A stretch of 64,000 bases of DNA from Blautia coccoides (GCF_034355335.1 NZ_CP136422.1:4312501-4376500); one strand, 5' to 3'. Positions 47,065 to 57,036 are shown, counted from the first letter of the stretch. Translations and numbers: made by a program. The notes: generated by a model from the sequence alone, not told the origin.

Positions 47065-47142
47065 ATCTTAAAATAGCATAGTCAAACCTGTAGAAAAGGT
47101 AAAGAAAGACTATGACTTTATATAATAGTAGGAGGAAGTTAA

Positions 47143-48498
47143 ATGGTAAAAAGTCTGACAGAGGGAAAGCCTCTCAAGCTGCTTTTTTTCTTTGCCCTGC
47201 CCATGGTCATAGGAAACTTTTTTCAGCAGCTCTATAATATGGTAGATTCCATGGTGGTGGGAAAATTTGTGGGTGAGGATGCCCTCGCCGCTGTAGGTTC
47301 CTCTTTTCCCGTTGTTTTTCTGGCCGTAGCCATCGCTGCCGGTCTTTCCATGGGATGTACCGTTGTCATTTCCCAGCTCTTTGGAGCCGGGCAGATCCGA
47401 GAGATGAAGACCACTATCTCCACTGCACTGATAGCATTAGGGGTGATCGGACTGGCTATCATGGCAGCCGGTGAACTGGCAGCCGGCCCGCTTCTGAAGA
47501 TTCTTGGAACAGACCCCGATATCATGGCGGATTCCCTCATCTATCTGAGGATCTATTTTGGAGGAGCGGTCTTCCTGTTTCTTTACAACACTTTAAACGG
47601 TATCTACAATGCCCTGGGAGACAGTAATACACCTCTTAAATTTCTAATGGTATCAGCTCTGACAAACATCGGGCTTGACCTGCTCTTTGTTATCCGTTTC
47701 CATATGGGCGTGGCAGGTGTTGCCTGGGCAACGCTGATCGCGCAGGGTCTGTGCGCAGTGGCCTCCTTCTTTGTCCTGATCAGGAGAATGAAGGCTATGG
47801 AAAATGAGCCTGCTGCCGCTGATAAAAAATTCGCCTTTTTTGAAGCCAACGCAGCCCGCAGGATCGCCCGTGTGGGTGTTCCCTCCATGCTGCAGCAGTC
47901 CATAGTCTCTCTGAGTATGATGTTCATGCAGGGACTGGTCAACTCTTACGGCAAGGTTTTCGTTGCCGGCTATACGGCAGCCACAAAAATTGATACGCTG
48001 GCCATGATGCCCAACATGAACTTTTCAAATGCCATGTCAAGCTACACGGCACAGAATATCGGAGCCGGAAAAGAGAAACGTGTAGTCCAAGGCTATAAAG
48101 CCTGTCTGCTCATGGTACTTATTTTTTCCTTAATCATCACCGGTATCATTTATCTTTTCGGTCCACAGCTCCTCAGTCTGTTCCTGAACAGCGGTTCTGA
48201 GGGAAGCGCTATGGGATACGGGCTGAAATATATGAAGACCGTCTCTGTGTTCTATGTATTAATGGGGCTTATGTTTGTGGGCAACGGCCTTCTGAGAGGT
48301 GCCGGGGATATGGGCGCTTTTATGTTAAGCTCCATGTCCAACCTATTCTCCAGAGTTGCCATCGCATACCTTCTGGCTCATTTCATCGGTTCCAGCGCGA
48401 TTTGGTGGTCCATTCCCATCGGATGGGGAATCGGTGCCCTATTCTCCTTTATCCGTGTACAGAGCGGAAAATGGAAACTGAAAAAGCTGGTAAACTAA
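47143..48498 (+). CDS. MATE-family multidrug/Na+ efflux transporter
   Basis: A 451-residue, 12-segment membrane antiporter. It begins LTEGKPLKLLFFFALPMVIGNFFQQLYNMVDSMVVGKFVGEDALAAVG, a hallmark of Clostridial MATE proteins, and repeats the MatE pattern in the second half (VGVPSMLQQSIVSLSMMFMQGLVNSYG). AGGAGG lies 7 bases before the ATG. The upstream 150 bp is the end of an IS110 element, so expression now depends on readthrough or a promoter near the IS end. Confidence 0.93.
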   Translation: MVKSLTEGKPLKLLFFFALPMVIGNFFQQLYNMVDSMVVGKFVGEDALAAVGSSFPVVFLAVAIAAGLSMGCTVVISQLFGAGQIREMKTTISTALIALGVIGLAIMAAGELAAGPLLKILGTDPDIMADSLIYLRIYFGGAVFLFLYNTLNGIYNALGDSNTPLKFLMVSALTNIGLDLLFVIRFHMGVAGVAWATLIAQGLCAVASFFVLIRRMKAMENEPAAADKKFAFFEANAARRIARVGVPSMLQQSIVSLSMMFMQGLVNSYGKVFVAGYTAATKIDTLAMMPNMNFSNAMSSYTAQNIGAGKEKRVVQGYKACLLMVLIFSLIITGIIYLFGPQLLSLFLNSGSEGSAMGYGLKYMKTVSVFYVLMGLMFVGNGLLRGAGDMGAFMLSSMSNLFSRVAIAYLLAHFIGSSAIWWSIPIGWGIGALFSFIRVQSGKWKLKKLVN

Positions 48499-48511
48499 CC
48501 ATGCAGCATAT

Positions 48512-48560
48512 AAATATCCGGTTCATGCAGAAAAATTTTCTCTTCATGAACCGGATATTT
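48512..48560. terminator. Bidirectional terminator between MATE and ROK genes
   Basis: Sixteen-base perfect arms, AAATATCCGGTTCATG (48512-48527) and its complement (48545-48560), with a 17-base loop. The ROK stop codon begins in the right arm. Confidence 0.85.
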
Positions 48561-49542
48561 ATCTTATATCTCTTATTTGCTCTGCCATTTTAATAGAGGC
48601 GGCCTTCGCTGCCCCCAGCATTCCCGACGCATCGCCAAGCTGGGCCGTAACAATGGTACAGGCCTTTCTGGAAATCTCCAGCGCATGGGTATCCACGATC
48701 TTTCTCGCCTTCGACAAAAGGCGTTCCCCTGCCGCAGACATACCGCCTCCAATGATCACACATTCAGGATTATATAAATTTATCACATTTACAAGTCCAA
48801 ATCCCAGGATTTCCCCTGTCTCCTCCATAGCCTCTCTTGCAAGCAGATCCCCCGCATCAAAAGCTCTGGATACCATTTCGGCTGTGATCTCATCCGGATT
48901 CCCGACCCAGTCTGTAAGTATTGTCTCCTCTTTTGCCTCTATCTTTTCTTTTACCGTCCTTAAAAGTCCCAGAGCAGACACATAACGCCCCAGACAGCCG
49001 GAGCTTTTACAGCGGCAGGGCCTTCCCTCCCGATACATATTCATATGGCCGATTTCACCCATACTGCCGGTTGCACCGTACAGGATGTGTCCGTCTATCA
49101 TAACTCCTGCACCTAAACCTGTTCCCAGAGTCAGAAGCACAACATTCTTTTTTCCCTTACCCGCGCCGAAATAACACTCTCCGTACAAATTTACCCGGAC
49201 ATCATTGTCAATAAATACCGGAATGCCCAGCCGCTCTTTAAACCATCCGGCAATGGGAACATTTTCCCACTTGGGAAAATTAGGCGAAAACAGGGAGATG
49301 CCGTTTTCTATATCCAAAAGTCCCGGCACTCCCATTCCCATGCACTCCACTTCCTCTGTCACTGCCCCTGCCTTTGACAAAAGCTCCCTGATATTATTCT
49401 CCATCCGTTCCAGAACCCCATCAGAGCCCAGTTGGACCATGGTCGGTGTCCTCTGTTCAGCCACAGCCAAAAAATCCTTTGCAAACAGAGATGTCTTGAT
49501 ATTCGTTCCTCCCAGATCCATTCCGATCCTATATTTTTTCAT
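48559..49542 (-). CDS. ROK-family sugar kinase (glucokinase-like)
   Basis: Phosphorylates glucose or a related hexose in the cytosol. 327 residues: the phosphate loop GMDLGGTNIKTSLF, the sugar-binding VFIDNDVRVNLYGECYFG, a GTGLGAGVMIDG loop, GEIGHMNM with the zinc-type His, and the cysteine cluster CRCKSSGC (the usual following Glu is Gly here). ATG at 49542 with AAAGGA; the frame is open to 49674. It has its own promoter, with repeat R2 at the start of the leader. Confidence 0.85.
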   Translation of the reverse strand: MKKYRIGMDLGGTNIKTSLFAKDFLAVAEQRTPTMVQLGSDGVLERMENNIRELLSKAGAVTEEVECMGMGVPGLLDIENGISLFSPNFPKWENVPIAGWFKERLGIPVFIDNDVRVNLYGECYFGAGKGKKNVVLLTLGTGLGAGVMIDGHILYGATGSMGEIGHMNMYREGRPCRCKSSGCLGRYVSALGLLRTVKEKIEAKEETILTDWVGNPDEITAEMVSRAFDAGDLLAREAMEETGEILGFGLVNVINLYNPECVIIGGGMSAAGERLLSKARKIVDTHALEISRKACTIVTAQLGDASGMLGAAKAASIKMAEQIRDIR

Positions 49543-49617
49543 TATCTGTCCTTTCCGGCAGTCTCCCCGTATTAACCATGGATTCTGCCTGACTGCTGAA
49601 AGTTTCCCCAAAAGGGA

Positions 49618-49672
49618 CTTTCTTACAGTCAGCGCCGTAAAAGCGCAAACCTGCTGATAGTTATGATTATAC
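49618..49672 (-). repeat. 5'-UTR repeat R2 (paired with 34682-34734)
   Basis: Shares TGCGC-TTTTAC-GCGCTGACTGTAAGAAA (minus strand) with R1. It begins at the predicted transcription start of the ROK gene. GCGC arms can pair, and a second stem TCCCnTTTTGGGGA follows. Confidence 0.5.
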
Positions 49673-49694
49673 ATAATATTCCGACTGAAAACAA
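49666..49694 (-). promoter_or_regulatory. Promoter of the ROK kinase gene
   Basis: On the minus strand TTGTTT (49689-49694), 17 bases, TATAAT (49666-49671); repeat R2 starts immediately after it. Confidence 0.55.
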
Positions 49695-49729
49695 TACTGC
49701 AGCAGCGGGCAAACCGGCTTCTGACATAG

Positions 49730-49764
49730 CAAAAAAACCGCTGCCAAAACTATCCCGGCAGCGG
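49730..49764 (-). terminator. Intrinsic terminator of the nrd operon
   Basis: CCGCTGCC/GGCAGCGG stem followed on the minus strand by seven T, 12 bases past the nrdB stop. Confidence 0.85.
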
Positions 49765-49775
49765 CAGATATGCTT

Positions 49776-50816
49776 TTATAAATCATCCACCAGTGCACTG
49801 CTCTTTGCGTAAGCCGTGCTTCTGGCTTCAAAAAAGTCCGTTTTGATCAGGTTTGCATTGCTGTACTGACCCACCCAGCGCATGCTCTCCGGCTCAGTCT
49901 CACAGCCCTCGTAAATGTTTTCAAATCCCAGACCGGCGCAGCGCAGATTACCCAGATATTTAATATAATCCCTGACCATTTCCCCGTTAAGCCCGGCAAT
50001 ATCCTCACCGATCACATAAGCCGCCCAGGTCATTTCCTGTTCGCAGCCCTCCTTAATCATCTCCCGGTAGACATTTACTTTGTCTGCGATAAACATTTGG
50101 GGTTCTTCCTTTTTCAGTTCCATGAGAATATTCCTGAACAGCCACAGATGTGTATTTTCATCCCGGTTGATATACCGGATGACCTGTGCTGTGCCCGGCA
50201 TCTTATGGTTCCTGCCAAGATTATAGAAAAACATAAATCCGCTGTAAAAATAAATACCCTCCAAAATATAATTCGCAACGATGGTCTTCATAAAGGTGAA
50301 CATATCTTTTTTTTGCTGGAAATCATTATAGAGACTTCCGATAAAGGTATTTCTTTTCAGCAGATGCTCGTCATCCCTCCACTGGTACAGAACCTCTGTG
50401 CGTTTCTGCGGCTCACAGATGGTATCCAGCATATAGCTGTAGCTCTGGCTGTGCACTGCCTCCTGAAAAGCCTGGATGGAGAGGCACAGATTGATCTCGT
50501 TTGCTGTAATATACTCACTGACTGCCGGCAGATTGGCAGTCTGGATACTGTCAAGAAAGACAAGGAAAGAAAGGATCTTATCATATGCCCGTCTCTCTTT
50601 CTTTGGCAGACCGGTATAGTCTCTCACATCCACATTCAAATTGATCTCTTCCGGAATCCAAAAATTGTTCATAGCCTGGCGGTACCAGTCACTGACCCAG
50701 GTATATTTCATATTATTGAAGTCATTTAAATTTGTTGTATTGCCGCCTACCATTCTGCGGTTCTGTACTTCCCTGTCTCCCTGGGGATTAAACAGTGGTT
50801 TTTTCTTCATTTCCAT
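49776..50816 (-). CDS. nrdB: Ribonucleotide reductase beta subunit (class I)
   Basis: Holds the metal/radical cofactor that starts ribonucleotide reduction. 346 residues with class Ia pattern: Asp in FLDSIQTANL, Glu, His and radical Tyr in QEAVHSQSYSY (spaced as Glu115, His118, Tyr122 of E. coli), Glu in LEGIYFYSGF, and Glu/His in RDENTHLW. The C-terminal tail SSALVDDL should dock on the alpha subunit. The ATG at 50816 shares one base with the nrdA stop (TGATG), so the two are translationally coupled. A GTG at 50828 is also possible. Confidence 0.93.
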   Translation of the reverse strand: MEMKKKPLFNPQGDREVQNRRMVGGNTTNLNDFNNMKYTWVSDWYRQAMNNFWIPEEINLNVDVRDYTGLPKKERRAYDKILSFLVFLDSIQTANLPAVSEYITANEINLCLSIQAFQEAVHSQSYSYMLDTICEPQKRTEVLYQWRDDEHLLKRNTFIGSLYNDFQQKKDMFTFMKTIVANYILEGIYFYSGFMFFYNLGRNHKMPGTAQVIRYINRDENTHLWLFRNILMELKKEEPQMFIADKVNVYREMIKEGCEQEMTWAAYVIGEDIAGLNGEMVRDYIKYLGNLRCAGLGFENIYEGCETEPESMRWVGQYSNANLIKTDFFEARSTAYAKSSALVDDL

Positions 50817-53350
50817 CAGCTTGCGCACACCTCACATTCCTCTACTTCCAGACTTCTGGAACGGATATAATATATCGTCTTAACCCCTTCTTCCCAGGCC
50901 AGCAGATAAAGATTCAGAACCTGCCGGAAGGTATAGTCATTGGTTATATACAGGTTCATACTCTGGGCCTGGTCAATATGGCGCTGCCGGATCCCGCAGG
51001 CACGGACCGACCATTCCTGGCCGATATGATGCGCGTTTTTGTAATACCAGTACGTATCGGGATTCAGTTCCGGTGCCACACGGGGCACAAGGCCATTCTT
51101 TTTCTCCTCCAAAAAGTACCGGTTCATCACTGGATCTACGCCCGCCGTGGTTCCCGCGATCATACTGGTACTACTTGTGGGCGCAACCGCCAGAAGATAG
51201 CCATTGCGCATTCCCCCGGTTTTCACCTGATCTCTGAGCAGACGCCAGCGATCTGAGACATATGCCCGTTTTTCAAAATATGCACCGCTCTCCCAGTCGC
51301 TCCCCCGGAAATACGCATAGCATCCCTTTTCCTGTGCATTTTCACTGCTCGCCTTCACAGCGGCATAATTGATATCTTCAAATATCCGGTCTACCAATTT
51401 CAAATGTTCCTCAGACTCCCAGAGAACGCCTTTTTTAGCCAGCATATGGTGATATCCGCTGACCCCCAATCCCACAGGGCGGTATTTCATGTTGTTGATC
51501 TTCGCATAGGGAACCGGGAAGAAATTCAAGTCAATGACATTGTCAAGTGCCCTCACAGCACTTCTTGTAATCTCCTCTATCTCCTGTCTGTTATCCACAT
51601 CAATCCTTCCCAGGGAAAGACTTGCCAGATTACACACTACAAATTCCCCGGGACGTGTTACCGTCACAACCACTGTCTCCCCATCCACGGTCTCGGTTCT
51701 CTGCTCCACCTGTTCAATGGGACTCATATTCTGGGCGATCTCTGTGCAGAGGTTGCTGCAGTAGATCATTCCCCTGTGGCTGTTTGGATTTGCCTTATTC
51801 ACCGTATCTCTGTTGAAAGTAAACGGTGTTCCTGTCTCAGCAGCACTTCGGATCACCAATCGGATCAGTTCCTTTATGGGGATCACCCTTTTTTTGATCC
51901 TGCTGTCAGCCACGCATTCCATGTACTTTCTCTCCCATTCCGGGCCAAAAGAGTCTTCCAGCGCATATCCTTTCACTGTAAGGATTTCATGGGGACACAT
52001 GAGATACCAGTCCCCCTCAATGTTCTCCTTTGCTGTCCTCCAGAACAGATCCGGATAGCAGACTGCAGGAAATACGTCGTGTGCTTTCATCCGGTCATCC
52101 CCGTTATTTGTGCGCAGATTCAAAAACTCCGGGAGATCCCTGTGCCAGGCGTCCAGGTACACTGCCACTGCTCCCTGTCTGACACCTAACTGGTCCACCG
52201 CCACTGCCGTGTCATTTGCCAGTTTGATCCAGCGTATCACACCGCCTGCCGCCCCCTCAAAACCACGGATGTCACTGCCTGCTGCTCGCACCTTTCCAAA
52301 ATACAGTCCCATTCCCCCGCCGAATTTGCTGACCTTTGCGAAATTGTCAATGCTGCGGTAAATTCCGTCCAGGCTGTCCGGTACCGTGTCTATGAAACAG
52401 GAGGATAACTGATGATATGGTTTTCTGGCATTTGACAGCGTAGGAGTAGCCATAGTCACTTTTAAGGTACTGAGTATGTCATAGAAACGCTGAACCCACA
52501 TATCTCTGTCCTTTTTTTCCGGCATAGCCAGATGCATGGCAATGCCCAGAAACATCTCCTGTACACTTTCCAGGGGAACATTCTGGCGGCTTTTGATCAC
52601 ATATCGGTTTAAAAGAAGTTCCAGTCCAGAGTAATTGAACAGATGATTTCTGTCCTCCTGCATATAGGTCTCGTACCTGAGGATCTCCTCCTTTGAATAA
52701 TTTTCCAGAATATAGCCGCCGTAAAGCCCCATCTCTGTAAGGCAATGGATCTTTTCATAAAAATCGTGTATCTGGAATTTTTTCAGTTCCTGCTCTAAGC
52801 GGCGGGTAAACTGCAGGTGCAGAATTCGGCCCGCAGCAAATTCCCAGAGAGGCGCCTCCTGAGTAGTAAGCTCTACTGCCGCCTTTTTCAGCAGGTCCAG
52901 ACGTTCCTCCACTTGTATTCCATCTCTGTAAAATGTGAGAAATTTTGCATGGAGATGTTCCAGGTGGTAGACATGGTCCGTATATTCTCTCTGTATCTCC
53001 TTGAGAACTGTGTCCAGTTCTTCTGCCTCCCGGAAATACTCCATGATCTTTCTTCTGGCTTCCCGCCTCCTGCTCCTCTCGTTCCTATATAATATGAAGC
53101 TTTTCAGTACCTCATAGTGATTAAGCTCCGTCAGGGAACGCTCTACAATGTCCTGGATCTGTTCTACCTGAAGCTGACAGGATTCCTGGGGACAGTCCTT
53201 TTTAATCTTATATTCTGCCAGTTCTGCTACCTTTTCAATTTCTTCCTCTTTATATACCTGTCCGACACTTTTAAATGCCAGTAGGACCGCGTTCTTTATT
53301 TTCTGTATGTCATAAGGCTCTGTCTGCCCATTTCTTTTTATGATGATCAT
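50816..53350 (-). CDS. nrdA: Ribonucleotide reductase alpha subunit (class I)
   Basis: Reduces ribonucleoside diphosphates to deoxyribonucleotides. 844 residues: an N-terminal ATP-cone (IKRNGQTEPYDIQKIKNAVLLAF) gives allosteric activity control; the active-site Cys in SSCFIDTV, the NLCTEI motif with Asn-Cys-Glu, and the C-terminal redox pair CEVC in the tail. AGGAGG lies 12 bases before the ATG at 53350 (MIIIKRNG), slightly long; the longer frame to 53386 has no ribosome site. Co-transcribed with nrdB. Oxygen-dependent class I enzymes are notable beside anaerobic metabolism. Confidence 0.94.
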   Translation of the reverse strand: MIIIKRNGQTEPYDIQKIKNAVLLAFKSVGQVYKEEEIEKVAELAEYKIKKDCPQESCQLQVEQIQDIVERSLTELNHYEVLKSFILYRNERSRRREARRKIMEYFREAEELDTVLKEIQREYTDHVYHLEHLHAKFLTFYRDGIQVEERLDLLKKAAVELTTQEAPLWEFAAGRILHLQFTRRLEQELKKFQIHDFYEKIHCLTEMGLYGGYILENYSKEEILRYETYMQEDRNHLFNYSGLELLLNRYVIKSRQNVPLESVQEMFLGIAMHLAMPEKKDRDMWVQRFYDILSTLKVTMATPTLSNARKPYHQLSSCFIDTVPDSLDGIYRSIDNFAKVSKFGGGMGLYFGKVRAAGSDIRGFEGAAGGVIRWIKLANDTAVAVDQLGVRQGAVAVYLDAWHRDLPEFLNLRTNNGDDRMKAHDVFPAVCYPDLFWRTAKENIEGDWYLMCPHEILTVKGYALEDSFGPEWERKYMECVADSRIKKRVIPIKELIRLVIRSAAETGTPFTFNRDTVNKANPNSHRGMIYCSNLCTEIAQNMSPIEQVEQRTETVDGETVVVTVTRPGEFVVCNLASLSLGRIDVDNRQEIEEITRSAVRALDNVIDLNFFPVPYAKINNMKYRPVGLGVSGYHHMLAKKGVLWESEEHLKLVDRIFEDINYAAVKASSENAQEKGCYAYFRGSDWESGAYFEKRAYVSDRWRLLRDQVKTGGMRNGYLLAVAPTSSTSMIAGTTAGVDPVMNRYFLEEKKNGLVPRVAPELNPDTYWYYKNAHHIGQEWSVRACGIRQRHIDQAQSMNLYITNDYTFRQVLNLYLLAWEEGVKTIYYIRSRSLEVEECEVCAS

Positions 53351-53428
53351 GTTTTTCTTCTGCCTCCTCTTCCCTATTCTGTCCATTGTATTTTAATCTC
53401 ATCCTGTAAGGACATAGGAATCATTGAT

Positions 53429-53457
53429 ATTGTAACACAGAGAAGATATATACTCAA
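53429..53457 (-). promoter_or_regulatory. Probable nrdAB promoter
   Basis: Minus strand TTGAGT (53452-53457), 17 bases, TACAAT (53429-53434). No NrdR box pair is recognisable around it. Confidence 0.45.
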
Positions 53458-53480
53458 CTATTTTAGTCTAGTTTAATTTT

Positions 53481-53525
53481 AAAAAAGAGATAAGAACTTT
53501 TCTGACCCACAGATCCGTTCTTATC
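53481..53525 (-). terminator. Intrinsic terminator of pyc
   Basis: The arms GATAAGAAC (53489-53497) and GTTCTTATC (53517-53525) are followed on the minus strand by a T-rich run (TCTTTTTT). Confidence 0.85.
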
Positions 53526-53547
53526 CCTTTACAGTTTTTACCTTTAT

Positions 53548-56500
53548 TTATTTTACCGTCTTAACTGTCATCAACAGTTCTCCCGCCTTAATTTCCTTTC
53601 CTTCTTTTACAAGGATCTTATCCATCTCCCCATCCATGAGAGCGATGACGTTTGTCTCCATCTTCATAGCCTCAACCACCGCGAGAACCTGGTTTCTCCT
53701 CACTTTTTCTCCCGGCTTTACAAGTATCTTGCTCACCAGACCGGGTATGGAGGCACCCACATGGCTCAGGTCATTGGGATCAGCCATAGGTATGGATTCC
53801 ACAGTCACCTTGGCACTCTTATCCTGCACGGAAATTTCCCTCCGTATACCGTTCAGTTCAAAAAACACATTTCTGGTTCCGTCCGGGTTCAGTTCGCTCT
53901 TGCCCAGATATTTTATGACCAGTGTCTTTCCGTCCTCTATCTCCACCCGGTTGGTCTCTCCCTCGGCAAGCCCGTGGAAATATACGTGGCTGCCCAGGCG
54001 GGTGATGTAACCGTATTCCCTGCGGCTCTTAAGGAAATCCTCCACTACCTTGGGATAAAAGCACCAGCTTATGACCATTCTCCAGTCAGGCTCCGGCACA
54101 AATTGTTTTAGTCTTTCCCTGGCCGCTTCAAAATCCATAGGCGGAAGCAGTTCGCCGGGACGGCATGTGACTGGCTCCTCCCCTCTCAGAACTACCCTCT
54201 GCAGTTCTTTTGGAAATCCCCAGCGGGGCTGCCCCATCATTCCCTTAAAATAGCTGACCGCGGAGTCCGGGAATGTGAGATTTTCTCCCCGTTCCACAAT
54301 ATTATCCGGTGTCAGGTCATTCTGAACCATGAAAATTGCCATATCACCTACCATTTTTGAAGACGGGGTCACTTTTACAAGTCCTCCCAGCATCTCATTG
54401 ACCGTCCGGTACATCTCTTTTACTTCCTCAAACCTATGGCCCAGTCCAAGGCTCTCCACCTGGGGTTTCAGATTGGTGTACTGGCCTCCCGGTATTTCAT
54501 AGCGGTATATATCTGTTGCAGGGTATTTGATTCCTCCCTCAAAGGAGCGGTATCTCTCCCTTACATCACTCCAGTAATCTGTCAGCTCCTGCAGACGTTC
54601 CAGCGACAGTCCGGTGTCTCTCTTCTGTCCCTGAAGTGCCGCCACAAGAGAATTCATGGAAGGCTGGCTGGTAAGGGACGACATACTGGAAACGGCAGTG
54701 TCCACAATGTCTGCCCCGGCCTCCGCTGCCATGAGCAGAGCTGCGATCTGGTTACCGCTGGTATCATGGGTGTGAAGATGAATAGGAAGGCCTGTTTCCT
54801 GTTTCAGAGCTTTCACCAGCTTATACGCAGCATAAGGTTTGAGAAGCCCTGACATGTCTTTGATGCATAGAATATGGGCACCGCGGTGTTCCAGTTCTTT
54901 CGCCATCTCCGTGTAATATCCCAGTGTATATTTATCCTCTTTCGGGTCAGATACGTCCCCGGTATAACAAAGGGTTGCCTCTGCGATCTTATTCTGGTTC
55001 AGCACCTCATCCAGTGCAATTTCCATTCCCGGTATCCAGTTCAGGGAATCAAAGATACGGAACACATCAATTCCGCTCCTGGCCGCCTCCTTCACAAATT
55101 CCCGTATCAGGTTGTCAGGATAATTGGTATATCCAACCGCGTTGGCACCGCGCAGCAGCATCTGGAAAGGAATGTTTGGGATCTTTTCCCTGAGCAGGTC
55201 AAGGCGCTCCCAGGGCGATTCCTTCAGAAAACGGTAGGCCACGTCAAAGGTGGCACCTCCCCACATTTCCAGGGAAAATGCATCTGCCAGTATCTCCGCT
55301 GTCCCTTCCGCTCCTTTTACCATATCACGTGTTCTCACTCTGGTAGCCAGAAGCGACTGGTGGGCATCCCGCATGGTGGTATCTGTAATGAGCAGCTTTT
55401 TCTGTTCCAGCACCCACTGCTTTACTGCCTCCGGTCCCTGTGTATCCAATATCTGCTTCAATCCGTCTCTTCTCGTTCCTGTCACCTTTGGAAAACGGGG
55501 CGGCTCATAGCGGTACTTTCCGGCAGTGGGATCATTTACCACAATGTTGCCTATGTATTTCAGCATTTTTGTAGCCCTGTCCTGAGAGCTTTTGATGGAA
55601 AACAGTTCCGGGGTCTCGTCAATAAATTTTGTGTGACATTTTCCAGTGCGGAACATGGGATGCATTAAAATATTTTCAATAAACCCGATGTTCGTCTTCA
55701 CCCCCCGCACCCTGGTCTCGCTGAGTGCCCTGAGAGATTTGTTGCAGGCCCCCTCAAAGGTGTTGTCATGGGTGGTCACTTTTACGAGGAGACTGTCATA
55801 GTAAGGAGATATCTCTGCCCCGGCATAGGTATTACCGCCGTCCAGACGAACCCCGAATCCCCCGCCGGTCCGGTAGGCTGTAACTTTTCCCGTATCCGGC
55901 GCAAAATTATTCTGGGGATCCTCTGTAGTCACACGACACTGGATGGCAAATCCATGCCGCTTCACATCCTCCTGCCGTTCAATTCCGATTTCCGGTGCTG
56001 CCAGAGTCTTCCCCTCGGCAATGAGAACCTGGGCACGGACAATATCAATGTCTGTGACCATTTCCGTGACCGTGTGTTCTACCTGGATCCTGGGATTCAT
56101 TTCAATAAAATAATACCCGCCCTTCCGGTCAACCAGAAACTCTACTGTTCCCGCATTCACATAGCCTACTTCTTTTGCTATTTTTACCGCGTCTCCACAG
56201 ATTTTTTCCCGTATATCCTGTGAAATGGCAAATGCAGGCGTGAACTCCACCACCTTCTGATAGCGCCGCTGCAGAGAACAATCCCGCTCAAAAAGATGTA
56301 CGATATTGCCATACTGGTCTGCCAGTATCTGAACCTCAATATGCTTTGGCTCTTCCAGAAACTTTTCTATGAAAATATCACCGCATCCAAAGGCTTTCAG
56401 TGCTTCGCTCTGTACCAGGGGAAACGTATCTCTCACTTCCTGTTCATCCGCACACCGGCGCATCCCCCTTCCTCCGCCGCCTGCGGATGCCTTTAATATC

Positions 56501-56991
56501 ACCGGAAAGCCATAAGATGCTGCCAGCTCCACGGCCTCATCCGCATCCCGGATGGGCATTGTAGAACCGGGAACTGTTGGTACGCCGCAGCGTTTTGCAA
56601 TTTCCTTTGCACTGAGCTTATCGCCCATCTTCTCCAGCACATGAGACGGCGGTCCGATAAAAGCGATCCCGCTCTCCTCACAGGCTCTGGCAAAATCTGC
56701 GTTTTCAGAGAGAAATCCATAGCCCGGATGGATCGCATCCACCTTGTGCTTCCTGGCGATATCAATGATCATCCCAATATCAAGATAAGCACCTAAAGGG
56801 CTTTTATTTTCCCCTATCATGTAAGATTCATCCGCCTTTGTCCGAAATACGTTGTATTCGTCCTCTTTTGAATAAATTGCAACCGTACTGCGCCCCAAAT
56901 CACAGCACGCCCTGAAAATACGGATGGCAATCTCTCCTCTGTTCGCTGCCATCACTTTCTTAAAATTTTTGCCGCACCTTTCATTTTCCAT
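53548..56991 (-). CDS. pyc: Pyruvate carboxylase
   Basis: Makes oxaloacetate from pyruvate, bicarbonate and ATP; feeds aspartate and C4 synthesis. 1147 residues in one chain: biotin carboxylase (residues 10-460; GGGGRGMR, EVQILADQYGNIVHLFERDCSLQRRYQK, FIEMNPRIQVEHTVTE), carboxyltransferase barrel (about 530-800; LITDTTMRDAHQSL, with metal site HLHTHDTSG), and a C-terminal biotinyl domain with VEAMKMETNV, the Lys being biotinylated. AGGAGG lies before the ATG. The promoter carries a 23-bp palindrome. Confidence 0.97.
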   Translation of the reverse strand: MENERCGKNFKKVMAANRGEIAIRIFRACCDLGRSTVAIYSKEDEYNVFRTKADESYMIGENKSPLGAYLDIGMIIDIARKHKVDAIHPGYGFLSENADFARACEESGIAFIGPPSHVLEKMGDKLSAKEIAKRCGVPTVPGSTMPIRDADEAVELAASYGFPVILKASAGGGGRGMRRCADEQEVRDTFPLVQSEALKAFGCGDIFIEKFLEEPKHIEVQILADQYGNIVHLFERDCSLQRRYQKVVEFTPAFAISQDIREKICGDAVKIAKEVGYVNAGTVEFLVDRKGGYYFIEMNPRIQVEHTVTEMVTDIDIVRAQVLIAEGKTLAAPEIGIERQEDVKRHGFAIQCRVTTEDPQNNFAPDTGKVTAYRTGGGFGVRLDGGNTYAGAEISPYYDSLLVKVTTHDNTFEGACNKSLRALSETRVRGVKTNIGFIENILMHPMFRTGKCHTKFIDETPELFSIKSSQDRATKMLKYIGNIVVNDPTAGKYRYEPPRFPKVTGTRRDGLKQILDTQGPEAVKQWVLEQKKLLITDTTMRDAHQSLLATRVRTRDMVKGAEGTAEILADAFSLEMWGGATFDVAYRFLKESPWERLDLLREKIPNIPFQMLLRGANAVGYTNYPDNLIREFVKEAARSGIDVFRIFDSLNWIPGMEIALDEVLNQNKIAEATLCYTGDVSDPKEDKYTLGYYTEMAKELEHRGAHILCIKDMSGLLKPYAAYKLVKALKQETGLPIHLHTHDTSGNQIAALLMAAEAGADIVDTAVSSMSSLTSQPSMNSLVAALQGQKRDTGLSLERLQELTDYWSDVRERYRSFEGGIKYPATDIYRYEIPGGQYTNLKPQVESLGLGHRFEEVKEMYRTVNEMLGGLVKVTPSSKMVGDMAIFMVQNDLTPDNIVERGENLTFPDSAVSYFKGMMGQPRWGFPKELQRVVLRGEEPVTCRPGELLPPMDFEAARERLKQFVPEPDWRMVISWCFYPKVVEDFLKSRREYGYITRLGSHVYFHGLAEGETNRVEIEDGKTLVIKYLGKSELNPDGTRNVFFELNGIRREISVQDKSAKVTVESIPMADPNDLSHVGASIPGLVSKILVKPGEKVRRNQVLAVVEAMKMETNVIALMDGEMDKILVKEGKEIKAGELLMTVKTVK

Positions 56992-57036
56992 ACCTTTCCT
57001 CCTGTTTTACTTTGACCAAAATGTGATTTGTTTCAT

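Larger units (their letters stand above)
45559..47108. mobile_element. IS110-family insertion sequence between marR and the MATE gene
   Basis: About 1.54 kb between direct repeats TAAAGAAAG at 45559-45567 and 47100-47108, containing one IS110-type transposase on the minus strand, about 140 bp noncoding at one end and about 225 bp at the other. IS110 elements usually lack long terminal inverted repeats, and none are seen. The exact ends are inferred from the direct repeat. Two hairpins (45610-45628; 45659-45680) lie past the transposase stop. Confidence 0.72.

Noticed and set aside
53351..53480. NrdR boxes upstream of nrdA
   Set aside because: The AT-rich stretch GTATATATC lacks the paired ACACNATATNTNGTGT pattern.
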